Of a DNA stretch of 64,000 bases, positions 1 through 9,338 are shown in pieces. This DNA comes from Sporosarcina luteola (GTDB lineage Bacteria; Bacillota; Bacilli; Bacillales_A; Planococcaceae), in NCBI GenBank assembly GCA_014204635.1, contig JACHLS010000001.1, positions 423,378 to 487,377 on the forward strand. The letters are read 5' to 3'. Within the stretch, counting starts at the first letter, position 1. Each line of letters opens with the position of its first letter. A program made the translations under genes and the position numbers. Below the pieces are notes generated by a model that made no database searches, had not been told where the DNA came from, and saw only the letters and a list, made by a program, of their open reading frames with translations.

Positions 1-153
1 CGATACATACGCAGTTTTGAGGGCGTAAAAGAGCAACGTCATTTGCTTTGGATCCTATTCGGCATCCATATTGCCATGGCCTTAGTGACGGCTGCCGTCG
101 GTTTCATACCATTTGAAACGCTATACCAAGACATGCTTGGAGGTGGCAATTGA
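1..153 (+). CDS. membrane protein, C-terminal end only (partial)
   Basis: An open frame enters from the left edge and stops at TGA 151-153, leaving the last 50 residues. A hydrophobic stretch (LLWILFGIHIAMALVTAAVG) predicts a final membrane helix, followed by a short polar tail. The stop codon overlaps the start of the next gene by one base (TGATG), so the two are very probably co-transcribed and translationally coupled. Membrane proteins of the YIP1 type often precede an HlyD-like adaptor in Bacillales, but too little is present to assign a family. Confidence 0.6.
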   Translation, partial: RYIRSFEGVKEQRHLLWILFGIHIAMALVTAAVGFIPFETLYQDMLGGGN

Positions 154-1433
154 TGAATAGACGATTATCCATCGCGATTGCATTTGTCATCAGCCTTTTC
201 ATAGCTGTCAATGCTTTTTTACTGTTCTCTGATCAAAGCAAGATACAGAAATCAGTTTATGTACCGGCATATGAGCGTATGACTGTCGGCACGTATGAGG
301 AACAAATCGCCAAAGAAGGCCTTGTGGCTCCGGCAGATTTATATACAGTCTACGTCGGCAATGAGGAGACAATCGATTCGTGGATCGTTAAAGAAGGAGA
401 CTGGGTTTCGGCGGGCGATGAACTCGCTTACTTGCAGTCCGAAAAAGCAGAGTCTCAGATTGCTGCTTGGGAAGCGGAAGAAGAAGGTCTCTTGCAGCAA
501 CAAAGCAGCATCGAAGGCACGTTATATGAACTCCAATCCGAGCGTGCCAGTGCCGGACGCAATAATGGAACCAATTTCAAGACAACTGAATCTCCAGATG
601 GAAAAGAGGTTGACCTGAATGTCAATGTCCAAGTAGATGTTCAGCAAGATGGCGCTTACGCCCAAGCGATTGCAGCAGCCGAACAGGAATTGGCTGAAAT
701 CGACAGGGAATTGGCGGTCGTGCAAGCACAGCTATCTCAGCCTTCTGCACGCGCGGCGCTGATCAGTCCGATCGATGGAATCGTATCGAACGTCAACCGC
801 CATGGATCCATCGTGTCTGCAGACATCTTCAGTGGGCAGAAGGAGATTATTACGTATGCTGACGTCAAGGAGTGGCAGAAGATTGAAGTGGGCAACGAAG
901 TAGTGATCCAACAGGATGGCATCGAAAAACCGCTTGAAGCGAATGTCCTGTCTGTATCGGAAGTGCCTGCCCCTGAATCGGAATGGAAACGGGCATACAT
1001 CGAGTTGGACCCGAAAAAAGCAAAAAACCCTTTGGAATTCTATGAAGTCCGGGTTGCCATCCAATCGGAACAAGCGGCAATCCCGTTCGGAGCCAATGTG
1101 AATACATTTATTGTTGTCAATGAAGCGCAAGATGCTGTGGCAATCAAGCAAAACTGGCTGACTAATGTCAATCGCCAAACAGCCACCGCTTTTAAAATTG
1201 ATAAGAATGGAAACGCGATCCCCGTCCAGCTTACCATTCCATTCATGTATCAGGACCGTGCCATCATTTCGGACGGTTTAGCAATCGGCGACGTTGCAGT
1301 GGACGAACAAAATTTACGGGGGTATGCAAGTCCTACCAGAGTGTTCTTGCCCATGCCTCTGGAGATGCCATCCAGGACAGCTTGGAAGTCCTTTGGCTGG
1401 AAAAACTATCTCAAATATATGTTCATCGAATAA
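153..1433 (+). CDS. HlyD/RND-type membrane-fusion (efflux adaptor) protein
   Basis: A single N-terminal membrane anchor (about residues 5-25) is followed by a lipoyl-like half-motif (about 70-95, VKEGDWVSAGDELAYL), a Glu/Gln-rich coiled-coil hairpin (about 100-195) and the second half-motif (ALISPIDGIVSNVNRHGSIV), then beta-barrel segments. This is the order of adaptor proteins that link a membrane transporter to the wall space. ATG 153 is chosen over TTG 150: GGAGGT at 139-144 sits 8 bases upstream and the ATG overlaps the preceding stop. No ATPase or permease lies downstream, so the partner must be upstream, outside the window. Substrate unknown. Confidence 0.75.
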   Translation: MNRRLSIAIAFVISLFIAVNAFLLFSDQSKIQKSVYVPAYERMTVGTYEEQIAKEGLVAPADLYTVYVGNEETIDSWIVKEGDWVSAGDELAYLQSEKAESQIAAWEAEEEGLLQQQSSIEGTLYELQSERASAGRNNGTNFKTTESPDGKEVDLNVNVQVDVQQDGAYAQAIAAAEQELAEIDRELAVVQAQLSQPSARAALISPIDGIVSNVNRHGSIVSADIFSGQKEIITYADVKEWQKIEVGNEVVIQQDGIEKPLEANVLSVSEVPAPESEWKRAYIELDPKKAKNPLEFYEVRVAIQSEQAAIPFGANVNTFIVVNEAQDAVAIKQNWLTNVNRQTATAFKIDKNGNAIPVQLTIPFMYQDRAIISDGLAIGDVAVDEQNLRGYASPTRVFLPMPLEMPSRTAWKSFGWKNYLKYMFIE

Positions 1434-1436
1434 AAA

Positions 1437-1470
1437 GTGGTTCCCTAGCCGGGAATCGCTTTTCTTTTTG
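1437..1470 (+). terminator. rho-independent terminator after the HlyD-like gene
   Basis: GTGGTTCCC (1437-1445) pairs with GGGAATCGC (1451-1459), including two G-U pairs, and is followed by a T-rich run to 1470. It starts 3 bases after the stop codon. Confidence 0.75.
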
Positions 1471-1644
1471 ATAGATTCCTATGCAGCGAAGCCAAGCAGT
1501 TTAAGACCATCTCCTAATGTCATTAAAATACCGGACTTTCCAATAACCCCCCAAGATCATCAACAATCTACAGTTCACATTCGAAGTGTGGCGAAAACTT
1601 CTTTTACAAATTTGCGAACTTTCTAGTCTATCTTTTCATCCTAT

Positions 1645-1653
1645 TGATATAAT
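1645..1653 (+). promoter_or_regulatory. extended -10 promoter of the deacetylase gene
   Basis: TGATATAAT is a perfect TGn-TATAAT extended -10 element, 33 bases before the start codon. No good -35 hexamer lies 17 bases upstream, which is usual for extended -10 promoters. Confidence 0.5.
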
Positions 1654-1685
1654 AAAGAAACTTAGATTAAAAGGGGAACGAGACA

Positions 1686-2861
1686 TTGAAGCGTAAACTT
1701 TTCGTAACGATCATTACTTTATTCATATGCGGCTTGTTCTTGGGTACTGGAAAGGGCAATGCTGCTGCAACACAAGGGGATCTATCTTCCCAACGGTATG
1801 TAGCATTGCATGATCGCATTTTGCCAATCAAAGACGTACGAGTTACGGATGGCGATACAAAAGTACCGTTGGCGGATATCGCGCAGTTTCTGTATTTGCC
1901 GGTTGAAACCGAAAATGATTTAACGATAATTCAAAAACGGGGAATCGAATTCCGTTTCGACCCGGCAACCGGCAAGACGACCAAAAATGGGAAAGAACTT
2001 GCCTGGACGCCAATCCAAGAAATTGATGGCACCATTTATATTAGTGTTAAATATATCGCCCGAGAAATCGGCTTTCAATTAGAATTCTTTCAAAAGGAAA
2101 AGACCATCCGCATCTATCGGGATGCCTATGACCATATGAACCACGACGACTTCCAACAATTCATCTACCACTATCGTTTGAAACAACAAGAAGCCGCCAA
2201 GCCGAAACCGACTCAGCCGTCAACATCTAAAACGAAACCAAACGTCTATCTCACATTCGACGATGGACCCAATCAATACACAACTGTCAATATGCAAACG
2301 CTGAAGGAACACAAGGTGAAAGCCACTTACTTTTTCCTCGGCAAGCATATGCAAACGCATCCGTCCATCGTGAAAGCGGCTGCCCAGGAAGGCCATTACA
2401 TCGGTTCCCACGGCATGACCCATGACAAGGATCTCGTTTACAAATCGACCGAAGCATTCCTGGACGAAATGAAGGAAAGCACAACGCTGATCCAACAGCT
2501 GACAGGCAACCGCACCAAACTGATCCGCGTTCCATATGGCAGCAAACCGCACGTCACGCCTGACATGCAACAGCAATTAATCCGGCAAGGCTATAAAATG
2601 TGGGATTGGGATGTCGATTCAAACGACTGGAAATATAAAGATGACGAATGCAATCAAATCATTGAAAATGTCATAAAAGGAGTCGTCAAAGCAGAGAAGG
2701 CGGGGGATCGCGACATTGTCATCCTGCTGCACGACCGAAGCCAGACAACCAAAGCACTTCCCGCAATCATCAAGTGGCTCTCCCAAGAGGGCTACCAATT
2801 CAAGACCTACGACCCGGAACACCATATCGTCCAAAACTTCCTACACGACAACGCCCTATAA
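1686..2861 (+). CDS. secreted polysaccharide deacetylase with copper-amine-oxidase-like N-terminal domain
   Basis: Predicted to remove acetyl groups from peptidoglycan or another wall glycan outside the cell. A signal peptide (1-27) precedes a domain of the copper amine oxidase N-like type (about 38-145), then a basic/proline linker and a NodB-type carbohydrate esterase 4 domain (about 180-385). Visible catalytic motifs are TFDDGP (D192, D193), SHGMTH (H242, H246, metal ligands with D193), RVPYGS and the C-terminal ILLHDRS. The start is TTG 1686, with AAGGGGA at 1671-1677 nine bases upstream. It is flanked by its own promoter and terminator and so is probably monocistronic. Confidence 0.88.
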   Translation: MKRKLFVTIITLFICGLFLGTGKGNAAATQGDLSSQRYVALHDRILPIKDVRVTDGDTKVPLADIAQFLYLPVETENDLTIIQKRGIEFRFDPATGKTTKNGKELAWTPIQEIDGTIYISVKYIAREIGFQLEFFQKEKTIRIYRDAYDHMNHDDFQQFIYHYRLKQQEAAKPKPTQPSTSKTKPNVYLTFDDGPNQYTTVNMQTLKEHKVKATYFFLGKHMQTHPSIVKAAAQEGHYIGSHGMTHDKDLVYKSTEAFLDEMKESTTLIQQLTGNRTKLIRVPYGSKPHVTPDMQQQLIRQGYKMWDWDVDSNDWKYKDDECNQIIENVIKGVVKAEKAGDRDIVILLHDRSQTTKALPAIIKWLSQEGYQFKTYDPEHHIVQNFLHDNAL

Positions 2862-2862
2862 A

Positions 2863-2886
2863 AACCGCCCCCGTGGCGGTTTTTTC
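2863..2886 (+). terminator. rho-independent terminator after the deacetylase gene
   Basis: AACCGCC (2863-2869) pairs with GGCGGTT (2875-2881), followed by a T run. Confidence 0.85.
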
Positions 2887-2949
2887 ATGTCAATCCATTC
2901 AGCTTCGTTCATCCTCGCCCGCACCCGCAAGCTTAAAAATGTCGGATCC

Positions 2950-3228
2950 GCGCATAACGCTCCCGCACCAGCGCATAAAAGTTCCGCACCCGCGCATAAC
3001 GCTCCCGAACCCGCTCATAAAAGATCCGCACCCGCGCATAACGCTTTCAGATCCGCGCATAAAAGTCCCGGCCCCGCGCATAACGCTTTCGAACTTACGC
3101 ATAAAAGTTCCGGCTCCGCGCATAACGTTTCCAGCTCCGCGCATAAAAGTTCCAATCCGCGCATAACGCCCCCGGCCCCGCGCATAAAAATCCCAATCCG
3201 CGCATAACCCTCCCCGACCCGCGCATAA
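2950..3228 (+). repeat. array A: 14 GCGCATAA motifs at 21-bp spacing
   Basis: GCGCATAA or a one-base variant starts at 2950, 2971, 2992, 3013, 3034, 3055, 3076, 3097, 3118, 3139, 3159, 3180, 3200 and 3221: 21 bp apart, twice 20. Sequence after the motif alternates strictly between ACG/ACC and AAAA types, so the true unit is about 42 bp. Both strands carry long open frames through the array, but only because 21 is a multiple of three; the 20-bp steps break them. The rest of the gap up to 3518 shows no gene. Confidence 0.95.
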
Positions 3229-3518
3229 AAGACACCCCAATAAAACATCCTCTCAAAATCAACCTTACCCCAAGAAAGTCCCCCTCCAATCCTCCTAAAT
3301 CAACCCGTCAAAATACCTAAATCAACCCCTTAGTTAAATAGTTGGCAATCCAGCATTATCCATAAATCCTTAGCGCTACCTGAATTTTCCGCATCCCATT
3401 CTTTCGAACGATATTTCAGAAAAATCAACAAAAACAGCATTGTACACTGTTTTCAATCTATTTTTTCTATGCTATCTTTTGAGAGCACGACCAATTTCAT
3501 GTCAAGGGGGAAAGAATA

Positions 3519-6500
3519 TTGGAGAAAACTAGATTCATGAAGCTGTTTAGTTCATTTCTGGCATTCGTTCTGGTTCTCTCGCTTCTCATGCCGTACGCAG
3601 CGTCTGCGAAAACGGCGGAAGATCCGCAAAGCCTGACAGAATCCACAGAGACAGCAGACAAAGCGGAAGCAGCAGCGAAGAAACCATTCAAGCCGGACAC
3701 GACCAGTGAGAGCGTTATGCAGCAAAAATCGGCAATTGCCGAACAGCTGAACCTGCTTGGCGGGGAAGCGAAGCTGCATGAACAGCTGCAAAACGTATCG
3801 GGACAACAAGAGGTTTCAGTCATCATTCATTTATCCGAACGATCCGTAGCTCTTGAAAAGGGGATCAAGCAGCTGAAAGGTGAGCAACTTTCCAGCACGG
3901 AAGCAGCGGCGATCAAGCAAAAAGCACGCACGCAGCAAATCAATGCCAAGAAAGAAATGGTCGTCAAAGGCATTAAATTCAAAGAAGGATTTTCTTATGA
4001 CACCGTCCTGAACGGCATGTCCGGCACAGTGAAAGCGGACGACATTCCCAAATTGCTTGGCGTAACAGGTGTCAAGCTAGTGGAACCTGACACGACGGTC
4101 TATGCATACGAGCTGGGCAAAGCAAGCGGCAGCTCGAAGTTAAACGGCCTGAAAAAGCCAGTTCCTTCCGAATCAAAACTGGAAGAGAAGGCAAAACCGG
4201 GTCTTGGCAGTCCAATTCCGGGCCAAGTGAGCCCTGCAATGGACACAAGCATCTCATTCCTCGGCATCGAACAGCTTTGGAATGAAGGATATGAAGGACA
4301 AGGCATCAAAGTAGCTGTCTTGGACACAGGAATCGACAAAGACCACCCGGATTTCCAAGGAATCTATAAAGGCGGTAAAAACTTTGTACAGCAAAACCAA
4401 AACGATTATACTCGTCCTCGAGCAGATGACGACGGTTCTGAAACATCGCCGGTAGATCGTCCGGCACACCGCCCTGAATTCGATTCGGACGGCAGATCTT
4501 TCTACACATCTCACGGCACACACGTAGCCGGCACGATTGCAGCCATCGGCAATAACCCATATGGCATTAAAGGAATCGCACCGAAAATCGACCTTTATTC
4601 GTACCGCGTCCTCGGCGCGTACGGAAGCGGCTCCACTTCGGGTATTATCAAAGCGATCGAAACAGCGGTCATCGAAGAGATGGATGTCATTAACCTCTCC
4701 CTCGGAGGCGGTTCCAACTCTGAAACGGACGGCGCATCCTTTGCGATCAACAACGCAATGCTCGCAGGCACGATTTCAGTCGTGGCGACAGGAAACTCAG
4801 GGCCAAATCGCGGAACGATGGGCACACCATCCACATCCCGACTCGGCATTGCAGTCGGAAATACGACCAATCCGGAAGCGCATTACGACGGGCAAGTGAA
4901 CATCACGGCAGGCGACTACAGCCTATCGAAAACACTTAACCTGATGGGTACGACATTTGGACAAGACCTGGCGGCACAATTGAACGGCGAATATGGAATC
5001 GTGGCAGTTCCGGGTGTTGGTAAAGCAACGGACTACAACGGTCTCGATGTGAACGGCAAAGTGGCACTCGTTGCTCGCGGCGAAATTCCATTTGTCGATA
5101 AAATCGCAGCGGCGAAAGACAATGGCGCAGTTGCCGTCATCGTCCACAATTTTGCGGGCGGTTCAAACGCACCGGGTCCATCCGGCACATTCTTAGGCGA
5201 CTCATTCGAATATATTCCAGCATTCGATATGTCGCAAACAGACGGTGAAGCAATCCGCACCGCACTCCAACAAGCGGAAGGCACGATCTCCTTCGGTTCA
5301 TTCAATCAAACATTGACAGAAGGAGACGAAGTGAATAACTCCAGTTCCCGCGGACCATCGACGCCGAACTTTGATATCAAACCAGACGTCACTGCACCGG
5401 GAACAAACATTATGTCTACTATTCCGATGTACAAAGCGGATTTCCCAGATGCATCCTATGGGGAGGCATACGCTCGCAAAACAGGTACATCAATGGCAAC
5501 ACCGCATATCGCTGGAGTTGCAGCACTCGTCAAACAAGCGAACCCAAGCTGGTCCCCATTTGACGTGAAAGTTGCGCTGTCCAACACGGCAAAAGTGCTC
5601 GACACAAATAAATACGATGTATTCTCACAAGGTGCAGGACGTGTCCAACCGTACGCGGCAGCACACCCAAGCATCCTTGCATATGCCATCGATACGGCCA
5701 ACAATGACGGCCAGACAGTCGACAACTTGAAGGGGACCATTACGTTCGGACCTCAATCTCTGGATCAAAACATATCCGTCACAAAACAGATTCGCGTAAA
5801 AGCGATCAATGGCGGTGGAACGTACAATGCAACAGTCGAAACGACGAAAGCATTCGGCGACGCAACAGTCACAATCGACAAGCCGACCTTCACGGTAGCG
5901 GGCGAGCAACTGCTCAATGTCACATTGACTGCTTCCAAAACAAATACGTCAGCAGGAGATGAATTACTGGGCTATATCCATATCACGGGTAACGGCACGA
6001 ACATTTCCTTGCCATTTGCGGCGGATTTTAGTGGGGAAGTCGCTTCTGAAATCAAAGACATGCGTATTTCTGAAACAGACCTCTCTTTCAACGGTGATGG
6101 TGTGAAAGATGAAGCGATGCTTACGTTCAAGCTGACAGGCGACGTAGGAATGAATTTCATTGAAATTTGGGATATCATGGATCCGGAAGGCGGCGTCTAT
6201 GAAGACGGCTATATCGGTTACTTGCATGCAGGCCAATCACTTGGCGCAGGCTCGTACCAGCTGCCGATCCGAGGGCAATACAGCCCATGGTCCGGCGATC
6301 CGCAAACGACGATCCCAGATGGATTGTACACAATCGACTTCACAGCACAAACGGTTTCTGGCAATCCGCCGGTCCTCAGTGACTATGTCGGCCCGATTGT
6401 TGTAAAATCCGAAGCGGGTACGATAACAGGCGCCATCGAAGGCACAACGGCTGCCGGCCAAATTGATGATGCGTATATCGCATACCAGCAAGAGTTGGAA

Positions 6501-9206
6501 AGCTATGACCTCGGCTATGACATTAACACGAAATTGAAAGCATCCTATGAAGTGAAAGAAGGGGAAGAAGTGGTGGCATCCGGCCAAGTGAAATTGGCAC
6601 AGGACGGCACATTCACATTCGACCTTCCGGAACTCGATAAGGCAAAACAATCCGTCATCGTGAAATACGAAGACGCGGCTGGCAATAAAGCAGAGCAGAT
6701 CATTTACAACGCAGGCGACCAAGTGGAAGATCAGGTCGATTACACTGTGAGTTCAGAAGCAATTGAACTGGAGCTTGAAGGCACAGAGCAACTAACAGTA
6801 ACTGAAACAACGACAAAAGCGGACGGCACGAAAGAAGAGAAGGACGTCACAGCGGAAGCGGAATTCGTCTCTGCCGATGAAGCGATCGCCACTGTCGCAA
6901 ACGGCCTGGTCACAGCAGTAGCACCAGGTGCAACCGAAATCACAGTCACGTATAATAAATTCACGAAAACCATACCGGTTGAAGTGAAAGAGCCAGCTCA
7001 AGGCGAAGACAAAGTGTCATACTCTGTCAATAAAACAAGCGTTACACTCGGTGTAGGCGACACAGAACAATTGATTGTCACGAAAAAGACAGAGAAAGCG
7101 GACGGCTCAGTCGTTGAGGAAGATGTCACTGACACTGGCAAGTACAGTGTTGTCGACAATACAATCGCGACAATTCACAAAGGTAAAATTACGGCAATCA
7201 AACCGGGCGCTACTCAAGCCCGCGTTATGATCCCAGGCCAAGAGACGATTATCGTCGCAATCGAAGTAACACCAGAAGCGAAAGAGATCGTCACATATTC
7301 CGTCAATAAAAAGAACTTGGTCCTCGGCGTCGGCCAACAGGAACAACTGTATGTGACACAAACGACTGTAAAGCCGGACGGCACGGTAGTTGAGAAAGAC
7401 GTGACGGGCCAATTGCGCTACAACGTCGTCAACAACACATATGCCACTGTCCAAAAAGGTGCGGTCACAGCGAAACAAGTAGGATTGACGCAAGTCCGCA
7501 TCCACAGCATTCCGAACCACGAAGACATCTATGTCTATTTGGAAGTAGTGGAGCTGCCGCAAAACATCGTCACCTATTCTGTGAATAAAACCCACCTTGC
7601 GATTGGGGAAGGCCAGCAGGAACAGCTGTATGTCACTGAAACGACTGTAACACCTGACGGCGATGTCTCTGAGCGCGATGTAACAGGTTTCGGCAAATAC
7701 AATGTCGTTGACAATACAGTCGCGACAGTCAAAAAAGGCCTCGTTTCAGGAATCAAAGCAGGGAAATCCCAAGTCCGGATCGTCATCAATGAGAAAGAAA
7801 CGATCTATGTTTACTTGGAAGTAACAAAAGCACCACAAAACAAAGTCTCGTATGAGCTAAGCCAGACGGAACTCGTCCTGGCGGCGGGCGAGCAGCAACA
7901 GTTAAAAGTGAAGCAGACGACAGTTACGCCGGAAGGCAAAGTAACGGAACGCGATGCAACAGTCGATACTACATTTGATGTGGTCAACGACGCCATCGCT
8001 TCTGTCCAAATGGGCCTCGTTACTGCAAAAGAAGCGGGCAAAACGCAAATCCGCGTTGTATTGCCGAGCGGTGAAGCGATTCTCGTCTACTTGGAAGTGA
8101 CTGGCGGGGCAACAGCGCCTGACACTGTCACTTACACTGTGAATGAAAACCAATTCACTTTGAACGCTGGCGAAACAGCTCAGCTGACAGTGACGGAAAC
8201 AACAACGAAAGCAGATGGCACAAAAGCTGATCGTGATATCACAAGCGAAGCAGCATTTACGACTGCAGACCCGAGCATCGCAACAGTTGAAAATGGCACG
8301 ATCACAGGGGTCGGAGCCGGAACAACAAATATCACAGCAACCTACAAAGACTTCAGTGCCACAATTGCGGTAGAAGTGGCGGAAGTTCCTGAGGTACCAA
8401 CGGAAACAGTTGAATACTCCGTGAATAAAACAGATGTCAACGTGGCTGTCGGCGAACAGGATCGACTCCTTGTTCTCGAAACAACGACACAACCGAACGG
8501 CGACATGACAATGCGAAATATTACGGAAGAATCAACCTTTGAAGTGGCGGATGCCAGCATTGCCGCAATCGACCGGGGGACAATCATCGGACTCGGTATC
8601 GGCAACACGACCATCGCGGTGAGATACGCAGAGTTTTTCGAAACGGTGAACGTCACAGTCGAAGGAACACCGGCAGGCAATTCATCGGCTAATCGAATTA
8701 CGATGGACAGCATCGCTGCGGAGCTGGAAAATAAAAAAGTGAAGCAAATCACGATCGACCTCTTCTCAGCTGAAGATACAGTCGAGCTGGAAATCGATGC
8801 GTCTACACTAGAAGCAATTAAAAAATCGAAAAAAGACCTGATCCTTCAAAAAGATGGAGCGGTCTTCACATTCGAAGATGATGCAGTCAAAGAACTGCTC
8901 AAACAATCTGGCGGGGACGTCACGATTCTCATCTCTAAATCGGACGCTAGCCATATCGAAGAGGCCATCTCTGATATGTTCACTCTAGAGTTCTACAGTG
9001 GATTTGGAGACAGCAAACAACTGTTGAACCGATTCAAAGAGGATATTGAAATCATCCTCCCAATTGACGAGTCCAACATGACACGTTCCAACAAGGTGGC
9101 CGTCCTGGACGTCACAACGAACAAAAAGTTGAAAGCGAAGTACAAAAAAGGGCAATTCGAATTTGAAACCGAACAGGCCGGAAGCTTCGTCGCAATCAAC
9201 GATTGA
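3519..9206 (+). CDS. very large secreted subtilisin-like serine protease (Vpr type) with Ig-like repeat tail
   Basis: An extracellular protease of 1895 residues. In order: signal peptide (about 1-30), I9 propeptide-inhibitor (about 95-195), S8 catalytic domain with Asp269 (VAVLDTGIDKDHPD), His332 (SHGTHVAGT), oxyanion Asn426 (ATGNSGPN) and Ser658 (GTSMATPHIAG). A PA insert (about 500-570) lies between His and Ser, as in Vpr. An Fn3-like region follows (about 745-1065), then eight roughly 90-residue Big-type Ig-like repeats (about 1075-1710) and a unique C-terminal domain. No SLH or LPXTG anchor is seen, so it is free or held by its tail. TTG 3519 is chosen because AAGGGGG at 3504-3510 is 8 bases upstream. 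Confidence 0.9.
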   Translation: MEKTRFMKLFSSFLAFVLVLSLLMPYAASAKTAEDPQSLTESTETADKAEAAAKKPFKPDTTSESVMQQKSAIAEQLNLLGGEAKLHEQLQNVSGQQEVSVIIHLSERSVALEKGIKQLKGEQLSSTEAAAIKQKARTQQINAKKEMVVKGIKFKEGFSYDTVLNGMSGTVKADDIPKLLGVTGVKLVEPDTTVYAYELGKASGSSKLNGLKKPVPSESKLEEKAKPGLGSPIPGQVSPAMDTSISFLGIEQLWNEGYEGQGIKVAVLDTGIDKDHPDFQGIYKGGKNFVQQNQNDYTRPRADDDGSETSPVDRPAHRPEFDSDGRSFYTSHGTHVAGTIAAIGNNPYGIKGIAPKIDLYSYRVLGAYGSGSTSGIIKAIETAVIEEMDVINLSLGGGSNSETDGASFAINNAMLAGTISVVATGNSGPNRGTMGTPSTSRLGIAVGNTTNPEAHYDGQVNITAGDYSLSKTLNLMGTTFGQDLAAQLNGEYGIVAVPGVGKATDYNGLDVNGKVALVARGEIPFVDKIAAAKDNGAVAVIVHNFAGGSNAPGPSGTFLGDSFEYIPAFDMSQTDGEAIRTALQQAEGTISFGSFNQTLTEGDEVNNSSSRGPSTPNFDIKPDVTAPGTNIMSTIPMYKADFPDASYGEAYARKTGTSMATPHIAGVAALVKQANPSWSPFDVKVALSNTAKVLDTNKYDVFSQGAGRVQPYAAAHPSILAYAIDTANNDGQTVDNLKGTITFGPQSLDQNISVTKQIRVKAINGGGTYNATVETTKAFGDATVTIDKPTFTVAGEQLLNVTLTASKTNTSAGDELLGYIHITGNGTNISLPFAADFSGEVASEIKDMRISETDLSFNGDGVKDEAMLTFKLTGDVGMNFIEIWDIMDPEGGVYEDGYIGYLHAGQSLGAGSYQLPIRGQYSPWSGDPQTTIPDGLYTIDFTAQTVSGNPPVLSDYVGPIVVKSEAGTITGAIEGTTAAGQIDDAYIAYQQELESYDLGYDINTKLKASYEVKEGEEVVASGQVKLAQDGTFTFDLPELDKAKQSVIVKYEDAAGNKAEQIIYNAGDQVEDQVDYTVSSEAIELELEGTEQLTVTETTTKADGTKEEKDVTAEAEFVSADEAIATVANGLVTAVAPGATEITVTYNKFTKTIPVEVKEPAQGEDKVSYSVNKTSVTLGVGDTEQLIVTKKTEKADGSVVEEDVTDTGKYSVVDNTIATIHKGKITAIKPGATQARVMIPGQETIIVAIEVTPEAKEIVTYSVNKKNLVLGVGQQEQLYVTQTTVKPDGTVVEKDVTGQLRYNVVNNTYATVQKGAVTAKQVGLTQVRIHSIPNHEDIYVYLEVVELPQNIVTYSVNKTHLAIGEGQQEQLYVTETTVTPDGDVSERDVTGFGKYNVVDNTVATVKKGLVSGIKAGKSQVRIVINEKETIYVYLEVTKAPQNKVSYELSQTELVLAAGEQQQLKVKQTTVTPEGKVTERDATVDTTFDVVNDAIASVQMGLVTAKEAGKTQIRVVLPSGEAILVYLEVTGGATAPDTVTYTVNENQFTLNAGETAQLTVTETTTKADGTKADRDITSEAAFTTADPSIATVENGTITGVGAGTTNITATYKDFSATIAVEVAEVPEVPTETVEYSVNKTDVNVAVGEQDRLLVLETTTQPNGDMTMRNITEESTFEVADASIAAIDRGTIIGLGIGNTTIAVRYAEFFETVNVTVEGTPAGNSSANRITMDSIAAELENKKVKQITIDLFSAEDTVELEIDASTLEAIKKSKKDLILQKDGAVFTFEDDAVKELLKQSGGDVTILISKSDASHIEEAISDMFTLEFYSGFGDSKQLLNRFKEDIEIILPIDESNMTRSNKVAVLDVTTNKKLKAKYKKGQFEFETEQAGSFVAIND

Positions 9207-9209
9207 TCC

Positions 9210-9250
9210 AAAACAGCCTTTCCTCCACACTTAGGGGAAAGGCTGTTTTT
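9210..9250 (+). terminator. rho-independent terminator after the subtilase gene
   Basis: AAAACAGCCTTTCC (9210-9223) pairs with GGAAAGGCTGTTTT, ending in a T run. Confidence 0.85.
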
Positions 9251-9338
9251 CAGTTTAGTAGACAGAGAATCGTGTATACTATCTATAAGATGACTAGACC
9301 AATAGACTTCAAATCAACCGAAAGGAAGTGCACCCCAG

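Noticed and set aside
2950..3228. GCGCATAA (TTATGCGC on the other strand) as clustered DnaA boxes or a replication origin
   Set aside because: Only TTAT agrees with the DnaA box TTATCCACA, the arrays occur at six places, and no dnaA/dnaN-type genes are near.
2899..3289. Long overlapping reading frames on both strands through the GCGCATAA arrays, giving repetitive FMRGAG- or LCAGA-like peptides
   Set aside because: They exist only because 21 bp is seven codons. The 20-bp steps in arrays A, D, E and F break the frames, there are no ribosome binding sites, and the same happens on both strands and in several frames.
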